From NCBI GenBank assembly GCA_011389985.1, contig JAABTH010000017.1, positions 1 to 41,905 on the forward strand: a DNA stretch of 41,905 nucleotides, given 5' to 3'. The position numbers were made by a program, and so were the translations under genes. Origin of the DNA: Bacillota bacterium. GTDB lineage: Bacteria; Bacillota; Dethiobacteria; DTU022. The notes under the pieces were generated by a model that made no database searches, was not told the origin of the DNA, and worked only from the letters and a program-made list of their open reading frames with translations. This document shows, in pieces, positions 14,587-22,845 of the stretch; positions within the stretch are counted from its first letter, which is position 1, and each line of letters opens with the position of its first letter.

Positions 14587-16371
14587 TTAGCGCAGGTTAT
14601 ATTTTTTCAGCCGGTAGTGCAAACTTTGTCTGCTTAACCCAAGGGAGGCGGCTGCCTGGGCAATATTGCCTTTCGACAGCTTAAGGGCAGATATTATTTC
14701 TTCTTGTTCCTGCGATTGCATTTGCTCGATAATGTTTTTTAATTTCATTTTGCCCGAGGCAGGTGGTTTATGCGCAAGGGGCTCAGTATATGAATCTTCT
14801 CTGCCCTCGATTTTTGGTATCGCAGTGTTCTCGGCGCATTTGTTCATGCGGATTACCAGGTATTTGGGTAAATGCTCGACCCTGATTAGCTCGTTTTTTC
14901 CAGTGGCCATATTAACGGCGCATTCGATGCAGTGCATTAGCTCGCGTACATTACCCGGCCAGTTGTATAAATTAAACATCTCTTTTACTTCCATGCAAAG
15001 TCCGGCTACTTGCCTACCGGTCTGGCGGTTGTATTTGTCTATAAAGTAGCTGCTGAGTATATCCAGATCATCAAGCCTGTCACGCAGAGGGGGAAGGAAA
15101 ATATAAATAACGGCCAGCCGGTAAAAAAGATCGCTTCGTAACTGACCTCTTTCGATAGCCTGGGAAGGCTCTAAATTACAGCTGGCCATGGTTCTTACAT
15201 CAAGAGATATACTCTCGCTACCACCAACTCTTATTACCTTTTTTTCTTCCACGAATCGCAGAAGCTTAGTTTGCAGTTGCACGGGCATTGAATTAATTTC
15301 ATCAAGGAAAAGGCTGCCTTTATGCGCTAGCTCGATCAGGCCAGCCCGGTCTACCGCTCCCGTGAATGCTCCCTTGGTCGTGCCGAATAAAATTCCTTCT
15401 AGCAGATTCTCTGGAATAGCGGCGCAGTTTATTGCCAGAAAAGGCCCTCCGGAACGGTGACTTGCGCTATGGATGCTCTGAGCAATCATTTCTTTGCCTG
15501 TACCTGTTTCTCCGTAGATTAATACTGAAGAGTCGCTGTCGGCGCTGGCTTTGCCCCACCTGACACTTTCCAAAATATGTTTGTTCTTGCCCAGAATTTG
15601 GTCAAAGGTATAATAAGTATCATCTTTTTTGCCCCTTGGTTTTTTACTGCTGCTGAATTGCTTCTGCAGGCGTAATACTCTTTCAGCCATTTCCTTAAAT
15701 TTGATGAAGTCTTTCGTTATTGCTGCTGCGCCGATTATCTTGCCTTCAGAGTATAGTGGCATAGCGCTGCAAACTATGCTTACATATTTACCGTCGGTTG
15801 TCACATAATTCTGATAGGCGTCATGGGTGTGAATCCCTTCGTTCAAAGCTTTTAAAACAAGTGATGTTTCATTGTCCAGGTCATATACTTCAGTCCAGCG
15901 TCGGCCGATCACGTCAATAGTAAGGCCGTCTAAGTGCTGCTGCGACGGGTTAATATAGCTGACCCTGCCGTTGATATCAGCTACGTGTATGCCTTCGTAA
16001 ATAGAATTGAGAATGCTTTCGTAAATGTCTTTCTGTACTTTAACTTCTGCATAACGGTTGCCCAGTTCTATGTTAAAGTGGTTGTCTGATAGGAATAGGG
16101 TCTTGTAATTACCCGTCTGAAGGGTAATATTTTCTTTTCTGACGATAAAGCTTTTACGCAGGGTTTTATATTCATAGTTGCTGATTTCTTTATTACAGTC
16201 AAGCCCGGGCAGCACTGATTCGATCGGTTTTCCGACCGGGTTTTCATATTCAGGCCCAATCAGATTTAGCAGCTTTTTGTTGCATTTAACAATTATATGA
16301 TCCTTGTCTATAGTGATTATCGCTTCATGGGTTTTGTCCAGTATTTTTTCAGATAATTTATGATCTTTCAT
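14587..16371 (-). CDS. Sigma-54 enhancer-binding protein (PAS-PAS-AAA+-Fis)
   Basis: About 594 residues. Two PAS-type sensor domains (about 10-90 and 120-225; the second contains GIHVADINGRVSYINPS) precede the AAA+ domain (about 260-490). Walker A is GETGTGKEM, the sigma-54 contact loop is GAFTGA, Walker B is GSLFLDEINSMP. The C-terminus is a Fis-type helix-turn-helix, NIAQAAASLGLSRQSLHYRL. It is thus a cytoplasmic activator that opens sigma-54 promoters in response to a ligand or redox signal sensed by PAS. Its gene ends 35 nt from the convergent racemase-like gene and lies next to three sigma-54 promoters, its obvious targets. The start is uncertain: ATG 16371 or TTG 16383; neither has an ideal ribosome site. 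Confidence 0.9.
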   Translation of the reverse strand: MKDHKLSEKILDKTHEAIITIDKDHIIVKCNKKLLNLIGPEYENPVGKPIESVLPGLDCNKEISNYEYKTLRKSFIVRKENITLQTGNYKTLFLSDNHFNIELGNRYAEVKVQKDIYESILNSIYEGIHVADINGRVSYINPSQQHLDGLTIDVIGRRWTEVYDLDNETSLVLKALNEGIHTHDAYQNYVTTDGKYVSIVCSAMPLYSEGKIIGAAAITKDFIKFKEMAERVLRLQKQFSSSKKPRGKKDDTYYTFDQILGKNKHILESVRWGKASADSDSSVLIYGETGTGKEMIAQSIHSASHRSGGPFLAINCAAIPENLLEGILFGTTKGAFTGAVDRAGLIELAHKGSLFLDEINSMPVQLQTKLLRFVEEKKVIRVGGSESISLDVRTMASCNLEPSQAIERGQLRSDLFYRLAVIYIFLPPLRDRLDDLDILSSYFIDKYNRQTGRQVAGLCMEVKEMFNLYNWPGNVRELMHCIECAVNMATGKNELIRVEHLPKYLVIRMNKCAENTAIPKIEGREDSYTEPLAHKPPASGKMKLKNIIEQMQSQEQEEIISALKLSKGNIAQAAASLGLSRQSLHYRLKKYNLR

Positions 16372-16383
16372 AGTTGTCAGCAA

Positions 16384-16937
16384 CCCCCGGATGAAAAAAG
16401 TTTATACGTGCTCTATTAGTTGGTTTATTGGCTTAAAAAAGAAAAACTCCTTCTTATAAATAAACAAAAGAGAAAAATATGTAAAAATAGTATTTAATAT
16501 ATTGACGTATCGGACATTAAGATATCTTTAATTTGTTCTGAATAGGCTCAACAATAAGAATTATAGCTTTAAACTCAACTGGATGCAGGTTTTGTGAATA
16601 AGGCGGTCAGGTATTTTGCTTTTAGTTTTGCAATGCTTATTATGGCATGATAATTGCTCTATCATGATACAGATTTATTCTTCAGCAGATAGGATTTTAA
16701 AAATCCCCAAATTGTGGCAAGATGGGATTTCTCTTAACTTTTATGCATTTTATGCTTCAATTATTTTGATAAATGTAATATAGTATAAAGTATTATAAAT
16801 TAAATCTATTCATATGAATTTTATGGATATTGGTAATTTTATTTTTAATTTTTATCCGGGAGGTGGTTGTTGAATAATTTTTTTTGCAATCAATAGAATA
16901 TAATAACTTAATCGAGACATTATGAGGAGTTGATTCG
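16384..16937. promoter_or_regulatory. Control region between the activator gene and the importer operon
   Basis: An AT-rich 554-bp gap without a gene. It holds the sigma-54 promoter at 16643-16658 and, about 110 bp upstream of that, a near-perfect palindrome ATTAAGATATCTTTAAT (16516-16532), at the normal distance for an enhancer site. The leader between the promoter and the ATG at 16938 is long (about 265 nt) and AT-rich; I see no known riboswitch in it. Confidence 0.5.
16643..16658 (+). promoter_or_regulatory. Sigma-54 promoter of the ABC importer operon
   Basis: TGGCATGATAATTGCT matches the sigma-54 consensus with GG and GC correctly spaced. The inverted repeat CATGATA (16646-16652) and TATCATG (16660-16666) overlaps the -12 half and the likely start site, so a repressor could act here. 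The promoter faces the importer genes beginning at 16938. Confidence 0.75.
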
Positions 16938-17834
16938 ATGGATTTATCTGCTACAGGAGATATTTTACTGTCTGGAATTTTAAGAGGTGGGCTTTTTGTT
17001 TTGATAGCCATGGGGCTTTCACTTGTTTTTGGCGTTATGAATATCCCCAACTTTGCTCATGGTGAGTTTTACATGTTGGGCGCTTATTTTTCCTACTATG
17101 CTTATGCAGTATTTGGTTTAAACCCGATCCTGGCTATTATGGCAGCTGGGGCCGGAGGTTTTGTCTGCGGAGCAATTATGGAAAGAACCGCCTTCAGATC
17201 GCTAAGGGTTAGGCAAAAAACAAACTGGGTAATGAATAGTTTTCTGCTTACTGTAGGTTTAAGTATCGTTTTGCAGAACTCAGCCCAGGCCCTTGTTGGT
17301 ACCAAGTTTATGGGAATCAGTCAATACTGGCAGGGCAGCGTTGCAATAATGGGCATGAATGTTTCCATTGACAGGCTGGCCGGTTTTGGGGTAGCCATGG
17401 CTACCGTTCTCCTATTCTGGATTTTCCTAACGAAGACAAAAACAGGTAATTCCATCAGGGCCGTCTCTGAAGATGAATCCGGAGCGATGTTGGTTGGTAT
17501 TAATCTTAACAGGGTCTATACCCTTACTTTTTCTATTGCCTGTATGTTGGCCGGTATTGCCGGAGCAGCCCTGCTTTCGATAAACCCGGCTTATCCTACC
17601 ATGGGCCTGGCTCCACTGTATAAATCATGGTTTATTGTAATACTTGTCGGTATGGGTAATGTAGGGGGAACTATTATCGGCGGATTTATAGTCGGAATGG
17701 TTGAGGCCCTATCATATTACAACCTTGGTGCCGGTTGGCAGGATGTAATTAGCCTGCTTGTAATTATTATCATCCTGTTGTTTAAACCTTCAGGCTTGTT
17801 CGGTAAAGATGTCAAAGGTGTATGGGAGAGGTGA
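16938..17834 (+). CDS. livH: Branched-chain amino acid-type ABC transporter permease (LivH-like)
   Basis: 298 residues with about eight hydrophobic segments. LivH-family text is clear: GLSLVFGVMNIPNFAHGEFYMLGAY-type region near residues 25-50, GNSIRAVSEDESGAMLVGIN (the ATPase-contact loop) and IVILVGMGNVGGTIIGGFIV. It forms the inner-membrane channel with the LivM-like subunit. GAGGAG precedes the ATG by 8 nt. First gene of a five-gene operon (two permeases, binding protein, two ATPases). The substrate may be an amino acid or betaine rather than leucine, given the neighbouring methyltransferase operon (inference). Confidence 0.9.
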   Translation: MDLSATGDILLSGILRGGLFVLIAMGLSLVFGVMNIPNFAHGEFYMLGAYFSYYAYAVFGLNPILAIMAAGAGGFVCGAIMERTAFRSLRVRQKTNWVMNSFLLTVGLSIVLQNSAQALVGTKFMGISQYWQGSVAIMGMNVSIDRLAGFGVAMATVLLFWIFLTKTKTGNSIRAVSEDESGAMLVGINLNRVYTLTFSIACMLAGIAGAALLSINPAYPTMGLAPLYKSWFIVILVGMGNVGGTIIGGFIVGMVEALSYYNLGAGWQDVISLLVIIIILLFKPSGLFGKDVKGVWER

Positions 17835-17835
17835 A

Positions 17836-18843
17836 ATGATGCAAACAGAAACAAATCAGAATCTTTTACTGTCAATGAAAAAGAAAAATATCTTAAGAGA
17901 GCTTGGCTTTACACCTCTCGGTCTTGGTTTGCTAATTTTGGTTGCCCTGGTGCCCTTATTTATCGATAACCAGTATTATCTACACCTTATTGTGTCAAGT
18001 TTAATGTTTGGGGCATTGGCTATGGGTTTTGATTTTACAGTCGGCTATATCAATATTGTTAATTTTGGATACGCCGCATTTATGGGTGTGGGGGGTTATG
18101 TCTCGGCTCTACTGGCTACCAGACTGGGTATATCACCCTGGATTGGTATATTCGTTGCTGCTGCAGCTGCCGCAGTACTTGGTTTTCTGATCGGTATATT
18201 AACTTTGCGTTTAAGAGGAATGTTTGCCGCTATCATGGCCTGGTTCGTCGGAATAGTTCTGATGTCGCTTGCGTCAAATATGGTTGACTTAACCAGGGGT
18301 CAACTTGGCCTGAATGTGCCGCTTCTTTTTACGGGATCCGGAAAAGCACCTTACATTTACACAATTCTTGCTATTGTAATTCTTACTTACATAGTGCTTA
18401 AGCGAATGATCAGTTCTAAGATCGGCCTGGCTTTTAATGCAATTGGTCAGGATTTGGAAGCAGCAGAAACATCCGGAGTTAATGCAACCAAGTATAAAGT
18501 TTTAAACTTTACGGTTTCATGTGCTTTTGCCGGGCTGATTGGTGGTTTTTACGGTCACTTTGTCGGCATTTTGACCCCGGCTGTTTTACATACCCGGGTT
18601 ACAGTCGAGATTTTAGCGCTCTGCTATATCGGTGGGCGTGGTTCAATCTGGGGTGGGTTACTGGCTGCTTTTCTGATCATTCCTATCTTTGAATTTTTAC
18701 GGCCGCTAATGGAGATCCGGTTAATCATATATGGCCTTCTGTTGGTTTTGGTTATGATCTTTTACCCTGGTGGGCTTGCTCAGTTTCTTAATCAGTTAGC
18801 TTTTTACCTGAAAGATTTAATGCCCTTTAAAAAACAGGCTTAA
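17836..18843 (+). CDS. livM: Branched-chain amino acid-type ABC transporter permease (LivM-like)
   Basis: 335 residues with about nine to ten hydrophobic segments. The LivM-type coupling loop is KIGLAFNAIGQDLEAAETSG, and GFDFTVGYINIVNFGYAAFM and LALCYIGGRGSIWGGLLAAF are family landmarks. The ATG at 17836 begins one base after the LivH stop, with GGGAGAGGTG just upstream inside the end of the LivH gene; the frame is open to 17809 but that start lacks a site. Partner of the LivH-like subunit in the channel. Confidence 0.9.
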   Translation: MMQTETNQNLLLSMKKKNILRELGFTPLGLGLLILVALVPLFIDNQYYLHLIVSSLMFGALAMGFDFTVGYINIVNFGYAAFMGVGGYVSALLATRLGISPWIGIFVAAAAAAVLGFLIGILTLRLRGMFAAIMAWFVGIVLMSLASNMVDLTRGQLGLNVPLLFTGSGKAPYIYTILAIVILTYIVLKRMISSKIGLAFNAIGQDLEAAETSGVNATKYKVLNFTVSCAFAGLIGGFYGHFVGILTPAVLHTRVTVEILALCYIGGRGSIWGGLLAAFLIIPIFEFLRPLMEIRLIIYGLLLVLVMIFYPGGLAQFLNQLAFYLKDLMPFKKQA

Positions 18844-18989
18844 AGATTTAATCCTCTATATTTCAGATGGAGGTTCATGACTTTTACCTGATGGGTTAAA
18901 GATAAAAATCTAGTTAAGGGGGGGGTGAAAGCTTAATAATATTTAGCTTTATTAAACACTGTTTTACAAGAAAAAAGGAGGGTATTCAA

Positions 18990-20303
18990 TTGATTAGAAA
19001 GCAATATCTCGTAATTCTGCTTGTATTAGCAATGGTTGTGAACTTTTCTCTATTTGGATGCGGAGATAGTGCCGACCCGGATCCGGCACCAGATAATGGT
19101 GAGCCGGTAGGTGATGAGCCAGGCCAGGTTCTCAAAGTTGGTGTTCTTGGGCCTTTTACCGGACCGAACTCAAGGGTTGGTGAAGAGTTCATTGGAGCTG
19201 TAGAAATGGCTTTTGATAACTATGATTCTACTATCGGCGACTACAAACTGGAAATTGTCCAGATTGATTCACAGTCTGATCCTGAAAAGGCTACCAGGGC
19301 TTACGAGGATGCTGCAATCAGGGATGGCATAGATGTCAGTATTTTAAACTGGCATAGTTCGGTAGCTGCAGCCTGTATGGATGCAGCAGCACGTAACCAG
19401 GTTCCACATTTCTTTGGTTTTGGCGCTGCTGATATTGTTAATGAAAAATACTTAGGTGATCGTGATTTTTACAGCTACTGGATCGGTAAAACATGGCCTA
19501 CTCCTGGGAAATTGGTCCAGGCTTATGTTGAAACAATTGAACAGGCAATTGATGAAGGTGTTTGGGAACCACGCAATAAAAAAGCTGCTATGATTTGTGA
19601 AGACACTGATTGGGGCAGAAGTATTGCTGCGGCATTGATGGAATACCTGACTGACGCAGGGTGGGAGATAGTTGCTGAAGAGTACTTTACACTTGGTGAA
19701 ACCGAATTAACTCCCACACTTTTAGCGATCAGAAATTCCGATGCTTCACTGGTTGGTTCTTCCGTGGCGAGTGCGCCATCTTTTGCCTCGCTCGTTAAAC
19801 AGTCCAGGGAGGTTGATCTTCAGGCAGTAATGATTGCTGACGGCCTTGGTTGGATCGGTGAGTGGTATGAACTGACTGGCGATGATTCAAACTATATCCT
19901 CGACCAGATTCCGCAATGGACCACAGAGGAATCAAAACAGTTCCTGCAGGACTTTGAAGACCGTTATGGCTTTACCCCCAGCACTTCAGCCGGTGGTTTG
20001 GCTTACGATGCCACCTCTTTCTTCCTGCAGATTGCTCAGGCATGCTATGATGAACATGGTGAATTAAGCAGGGAAACCCTGCATGAATTTGCAAATGCAA
20101 GGGTTATTACCGGCGAAATAGCATTTGACGACGGGATTATTATGGAACAATATGTCTTCACAGAGGAAAGTATTCCTGACCCGGTAGTTGGTGAAGGATA
20201 CTTTATTTTCCCGGTTATCCAGTACTTGGAAGGTGAGGGAACGGTAGTCTGGCCTGATTCTTTCAAGCAGGCCGACTTTGTCCTTCCCGAATATCTTCGC
20301 TAA
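18990..20303 (+). CDS. ABC transporter substrate-binding lipoprotein (LivJ-like)
   Basis: 437 residues. The N-terminus is a lipoprotein signal (basic start, LVILLVLAMVVNFSLFGC with the modified Cys at about residue 24) followed by an acidic, Pro-rich linker. The mature part is a type I periplasmic-binding fold of the Leu/Ile/Val family: KVGVLGPFTGPNSRVGEEFI, then VQIDSQSDPEKATRAYEDA. TTG at 18990 follows AAGGAGGG by 7 nt. A strong hairpin lies just after the stop. It catches the substrate outside the membrane and hands it to the LivHM-like channel. Substrate unknown. Confidence 0.88.
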   Translation: MIRKQYLVILLVLAMVVNFSLFGCGDSADPDPAPDNGEPVGDEPGQVLKVGVLGPFTGPNSRVGEEFIGAVEMAFDNYDSTIGDYKLEIVQIDSQSDPEKATRAYEDAAIRDGIDVSILNWHSSVAAACMDAAARNQVPHFFGFGAADIVNEKYLGDRDFYSYWIGKTWPTPGKLVQAYVETIEQAIDEGVWEPRNKKAAMICEDTDWGRSIAAALMEYLTDAGWEIVAEEYFTLGETELTPTLLAIRNSDASLVGSSVASAPSFASLVKQSREVDLQAVMIADGLGWIGEWYELTGDDSNYILDQIPQWTTEESKQFLQDFEDRYGFTPSTSAGGLAYDATSFFLQIAQACYDEHGELSRETLHEFANARVITGEIAFDDGIIMEQYVFTEESIPDPVVGEGYFIFPVIQYLEGEGTVVWPDSFKQADFVLPEYLR

Positions 20304-20318
20304 ATAGAATAGATGTGG

Positions 20319-20344
20319 GGGGTGGCAGTATAAACTGCCACCCC
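20319..20344 (+). other. Hairpin after the binding-protein gene
   Basis: GGGGTGGCAG (20319-20328) and CTGCCACCCC (20335-20344) form a perfect 10-bp stem with a 6-nt loop. No T-run follows, so it probably protects the 3' end of the upstream message or partly terminates it. This would give more binding protein than ATPase, a common arrangement in ABC importer operons. Confidence 0.7.
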
Positions 20345-20376
20345 GGATTAACATAATTAGAGAGAGAAGGTGCCGG

Positions 20377-21111
20377 ATGCAGGAGAATATTTTAGTCACA
20401 AAAGATGTAGTTAAACGCTTCGGAGGCCTGACAGCGGTAGAAAAAGTTTCGATAGAGGTAAAAAAAGGAGAAGTATTTGGTATTATCGGCCCAAACGGTG
20501 CCGGTAAAACTACCTTTTTAAACTGTGTTTCCGGTATATATAATCCGGAGGAAGGCGAAATTCTTTATAAAGGAAAAAATATTAAAGGTCTTTCATCACA
20601 CGTTCTCTGTAAAAAGGGTATTGCCCGTACATTTCAGATTGTCCGATCCTTTCATAAGATGACTGCTCTGGATAATGTTAAAGTTGCTGTCATATTTGGC
20701 AGCGATAAAGATCAGGATCCGAATGATAAAGCCAGAGAGTTGCTTGATTATGTCAATTTTCCTCTGCCGGTCGAAACACTTGCATCAAATCTTAATACCG
20801 TGCAGTTAAAATATCTCGAGTTGGCTCGCGCCCTGGCTACAGATGGTGAACTGCTTTTACTGGATGAGGTTGCTGCAGGTTTAACCCCTGGTGAATTAGG
20901 AGAATTTATAGATCTAATTAAAAAAATTCGTGACAGTGGAGTTACGGTTATATCCATTGAGCATGTGATGAAATTTATTATGACAATTTGTGACAGGATC
21001 GCTGTTATTCATTACGGGGAAAAAATTGCCGAAGGTACCCCCGAAGAAATAGTCAATAACAAGGTCGTTATTGAAGCCTACCTTGGCAAGGAGCATGCAA
21101 AGACAAACTGA
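20377..21111 (+). CDS. livG: ABC transporter ATPase (LivG-like)
   Basis: 244 residues. Walker A is GPNGAGKTT (about 38-46), Q-loop region IARTFQIVRSF, Walker B ELLLLDEVAAGL and the switch His in VISIEHVM. The signature motif is not LSGGQ but LNTVQLKYLELARAL; the following L-x-x-A-R-A-L is intact, and similar variants occur in part of the LivG family. The C-terminal extension AEGTPEEIVNNKVVIEAYLG is LivG-typical. ATG 20377 follows GAGAGAAGGTG. With the LivF-like ATPase it powers the importer. Confidence 0.88.
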   Translation: MQENILVTKDVVKRFGGLTAVEKVSIEVKKGEVFGIIGPNGAGKTTFLNCVSGIYNPEEGEILYKGKNIKGLSSHVLCKKGIARTFQIVRSFHKMTALDNVKVAVIFGSDKDQDPNDKARELLDYVNFPLPVETLASNLNTVQLKYLELARALATDGELLLLDEVAAGLTPGELGEFIDLIKKIRDSGVTVISIEHVMKFIMTICDRIAVIHYGEKIAEGTPEEIVNNKVVIEAYLGKEHAKTN

Positions 21112-21149
21112 GTCTGACTAACACTACAGTGAAGGATCAAGAGATTAGC

Positions 21150-21228
21150 GGTGCCCTGGGGACGGGGTTCGAGCGTCCTGAAGCAGAGCGAAGGCCGAAG
21201 GAGAGACGATGGAACCGTTCTCTGTGCC
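21150..21228. repeat. GGGGACGG-type repeat inserted between the two ATPase genes
   Basis: The left end GGTGCCCTGGGGACGGGGTT and the right end, on the other strand GGCACAGAGAACGGTTCC, form an imperfect inverted pair bracketing a purine-rich core. The 175-nt gap between the ATPase genes is unusually long for this operon type, and most of the excess is this element. It belongs to the same loose family as 463-527. Confidence 0.5.
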
Positions 21229-21286
21229 TTAGCCGGCTCCGGTAACGACAAAAAGTATCGCTGTAGCACGAAGGAGCGAGGAACAA

Positions 21287-21997
21287 GTGCTTGAATTAAA
21301 AAATGTTAGCGCGGGTTACGGCCCCCTGCAGATACTCTGGGGAATTTCTTTAAAAGTTGATACAGGAGAGTTTGTATCACTGGTTGGCCCAAACGGTGTA
21401 GGAAAAACAACCTGCCTGAAAACAATTGCCGGTATGATCAAGATAACTGAAGGAGAGATACTTTTTAACGGGATTGATATCAGCAACATGTACGTTCCGG
21501 ATATAACCAAGCAGGGGCTCAGTTTTGTCACGGAAGGTGGCTGCCTCTTTGCCGGGATGACTGTGCATGAAAACCTGCGGCTTGGAGCATATATTCTAAA
21601 AGATAAAAAGCAGATCGCTGAACTCGAAGGTTTTGTGTTCTCACTCTTCCCCAGGTTGGCTGAACGAGAGAAGCAGCTGGCTGGAACTCTGAGCGGTGGA
21701 GAGAGAAAAATGCTCTCAATTGCCAGGGGTTTGATGTCGGCACCAAAAATATTGCTCGTTGATGAACCGTCTCTTGGGCTTGCTCCCAATCTTGTTGATG
21801 ATGTTTTCGATACCCTGGTAACTTTGAATAAAGAGCAAGGGCTGACAATATTTCTGGTAGAGCAAAACGTGCACACCACTCTTGAAATTACAGACAGAAC
21901 TTACGTTATAGAGCAGGGAAGAATCTGTTTACAGGGTAAAAGTGGAGATTTGCTAAACAATGATCATGTTAAAAGCTGTTATCTAGGTTTAACCTAA
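21287..21997 (+). CDS. livF: ABC transporter ATPase (LivF-like)
   Basis: 236 residues. Walker A GPNGVGKTT, canonical signature TLSGGERKMLSIARGL, Walker B KILLVDEPSLGLAP, switch His replaced by the LivF-typical Gln in IFLVEQNVH. The ending (GKSGDLLNNDHVKSCYLGLT) is the normal LivF C-terminus. GTG at 21287 follows GGAGCGAGGA. Last gene of the importer operon; convergent with the thiamine transporter operon, with 86 nt between and no clear terminator. Confidence 0.9.
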   Translation: MLELKNVSAGYGPLQILWGISLKVDTGEFVSLVGPNGVGKTTCLKTIAGMIKITEGEILFNGIDISNMYVPDITKQGLSFVTEGGCLFAGMTVHENLRLGAYILKDKKQIAELEGFVFSLFPRLAEREKQLAGTLSGGERKMLSIARGLMSAPKILLVDEPSLGLAPNLVDDVFDTLVTLNKEQGLTIFLVEQNVHTTLEITDRTYVIEQGRICLQGKSGDLLNNDHVKSCYLGLT

Positions 21998-22083
21998 TTT
22001 TTAATTTGGCTGCTTTAATCTTTAAAGTCCGGTGTAATTCAGGCTCAAGGCATGTTGTAGTTTGGAAACCAGCTCTGCCGAGT

Positions 22084-22845
22084 TTAGTTGGCCAAAGCAT
22101 TAATTAAAATCTGTTTATAAATTGTGAAATCACGGGTAGTCAATATTGATTTTTCCCTGGGACGATCGATTTTTATAGTTTGTTCAATCGCGTTTTTGCC
22201 TGGCCTTTCGGTAATCACGTAAACACGATCAGAAAGATAAATTGCTTCGTCAATACTATGGGTGACAAAAAGAACCGAACGCCTGAATTTTTCCCATATC
22301 CCGAGCAGCCAGTCCTGCATTTGTTCACGGGTCAGGGCATCAAGAGCGCCAAAGGGCTCATCAAGCAGCATTAAATTGCTATCAATTAGCATGGTTCGCA
22401 GCAGGGCTGCCCTCTGGCGCATACCACCTGACAACTGGTAGGGATAATAATCTGCAAATCCCTTCAATCCAAACAGTGGGAGCATCTCAGAGACACGATC
22501 AAAAGCTTCATTTTTGCTAACTCCGGCAGCTAGCAGAGGAAGAGCAGCATTTTGCCACATAGTCTTCCAGGGAAATAACAGGTCCTGCTGTGGCATATAG
22601 CCGACCAGCTGGGGTAAGCCTGTAACTTCTTCGCCGTCGATCAAAACTTTGCCACTATCAGGCCTAAGCAGCCCGGCAGCCGTTTTGAGGATTGTACTTT
22701 TTCCTGACCCGCTTGGCCCTAAAACAGATACAAATTCACCGGGCTGGACATACAGTGTAACATCTTTTAACACTGCCAGCTTCTTTTTGCCTGAGTAGTA
22801 AGTTGAGTTAATTTTATCCAGCACCAGTTTTTCTATTTTTATCAC
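22084..22845 (-). CDS. thiZ: Thiamine-precursor ABC transporter ATPase
   Basis: 253 residues of the nitrate/sulfonate/taurine/HMP-type ATPase family. Walker A GPSGSGKST, Q-loop PQQDLLFPW, signature LSGGMRQRAALLRTM, Walker B LMLLDEPFGALD, switch His VTHSIDEA. It is the last gene of an operon led by a TPP riboswitch, so the imported molecule should be a thiamine pyrimidine precursor or thiamine itself. The GTG start overlaps the preceding stop (GTGA). Confidence 0.85.
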   Translation of the reverse strand: MIKIEKLVLDKINSTYYSGKKKLAVLKDVTLYVQPGEFVSVLGPSGSGKSTILKTAAGLLRPDSGKVLIDGEEVTGLPQLVGYMPQQDLLFPWKTMWQNAALPLLAAGVSKNEAFDRVSEMLPLFGLKGFADYYPYQLSGGMRQRAALLRTMLIDSNLMLLDEPFGALDALTREQMQDWLLGIWEKFRRSVLFVTHSIDEAIYLSDRVYVITERPGKNAIEQTIKIDRPREKSILTTRDFTIYKQILINALAN

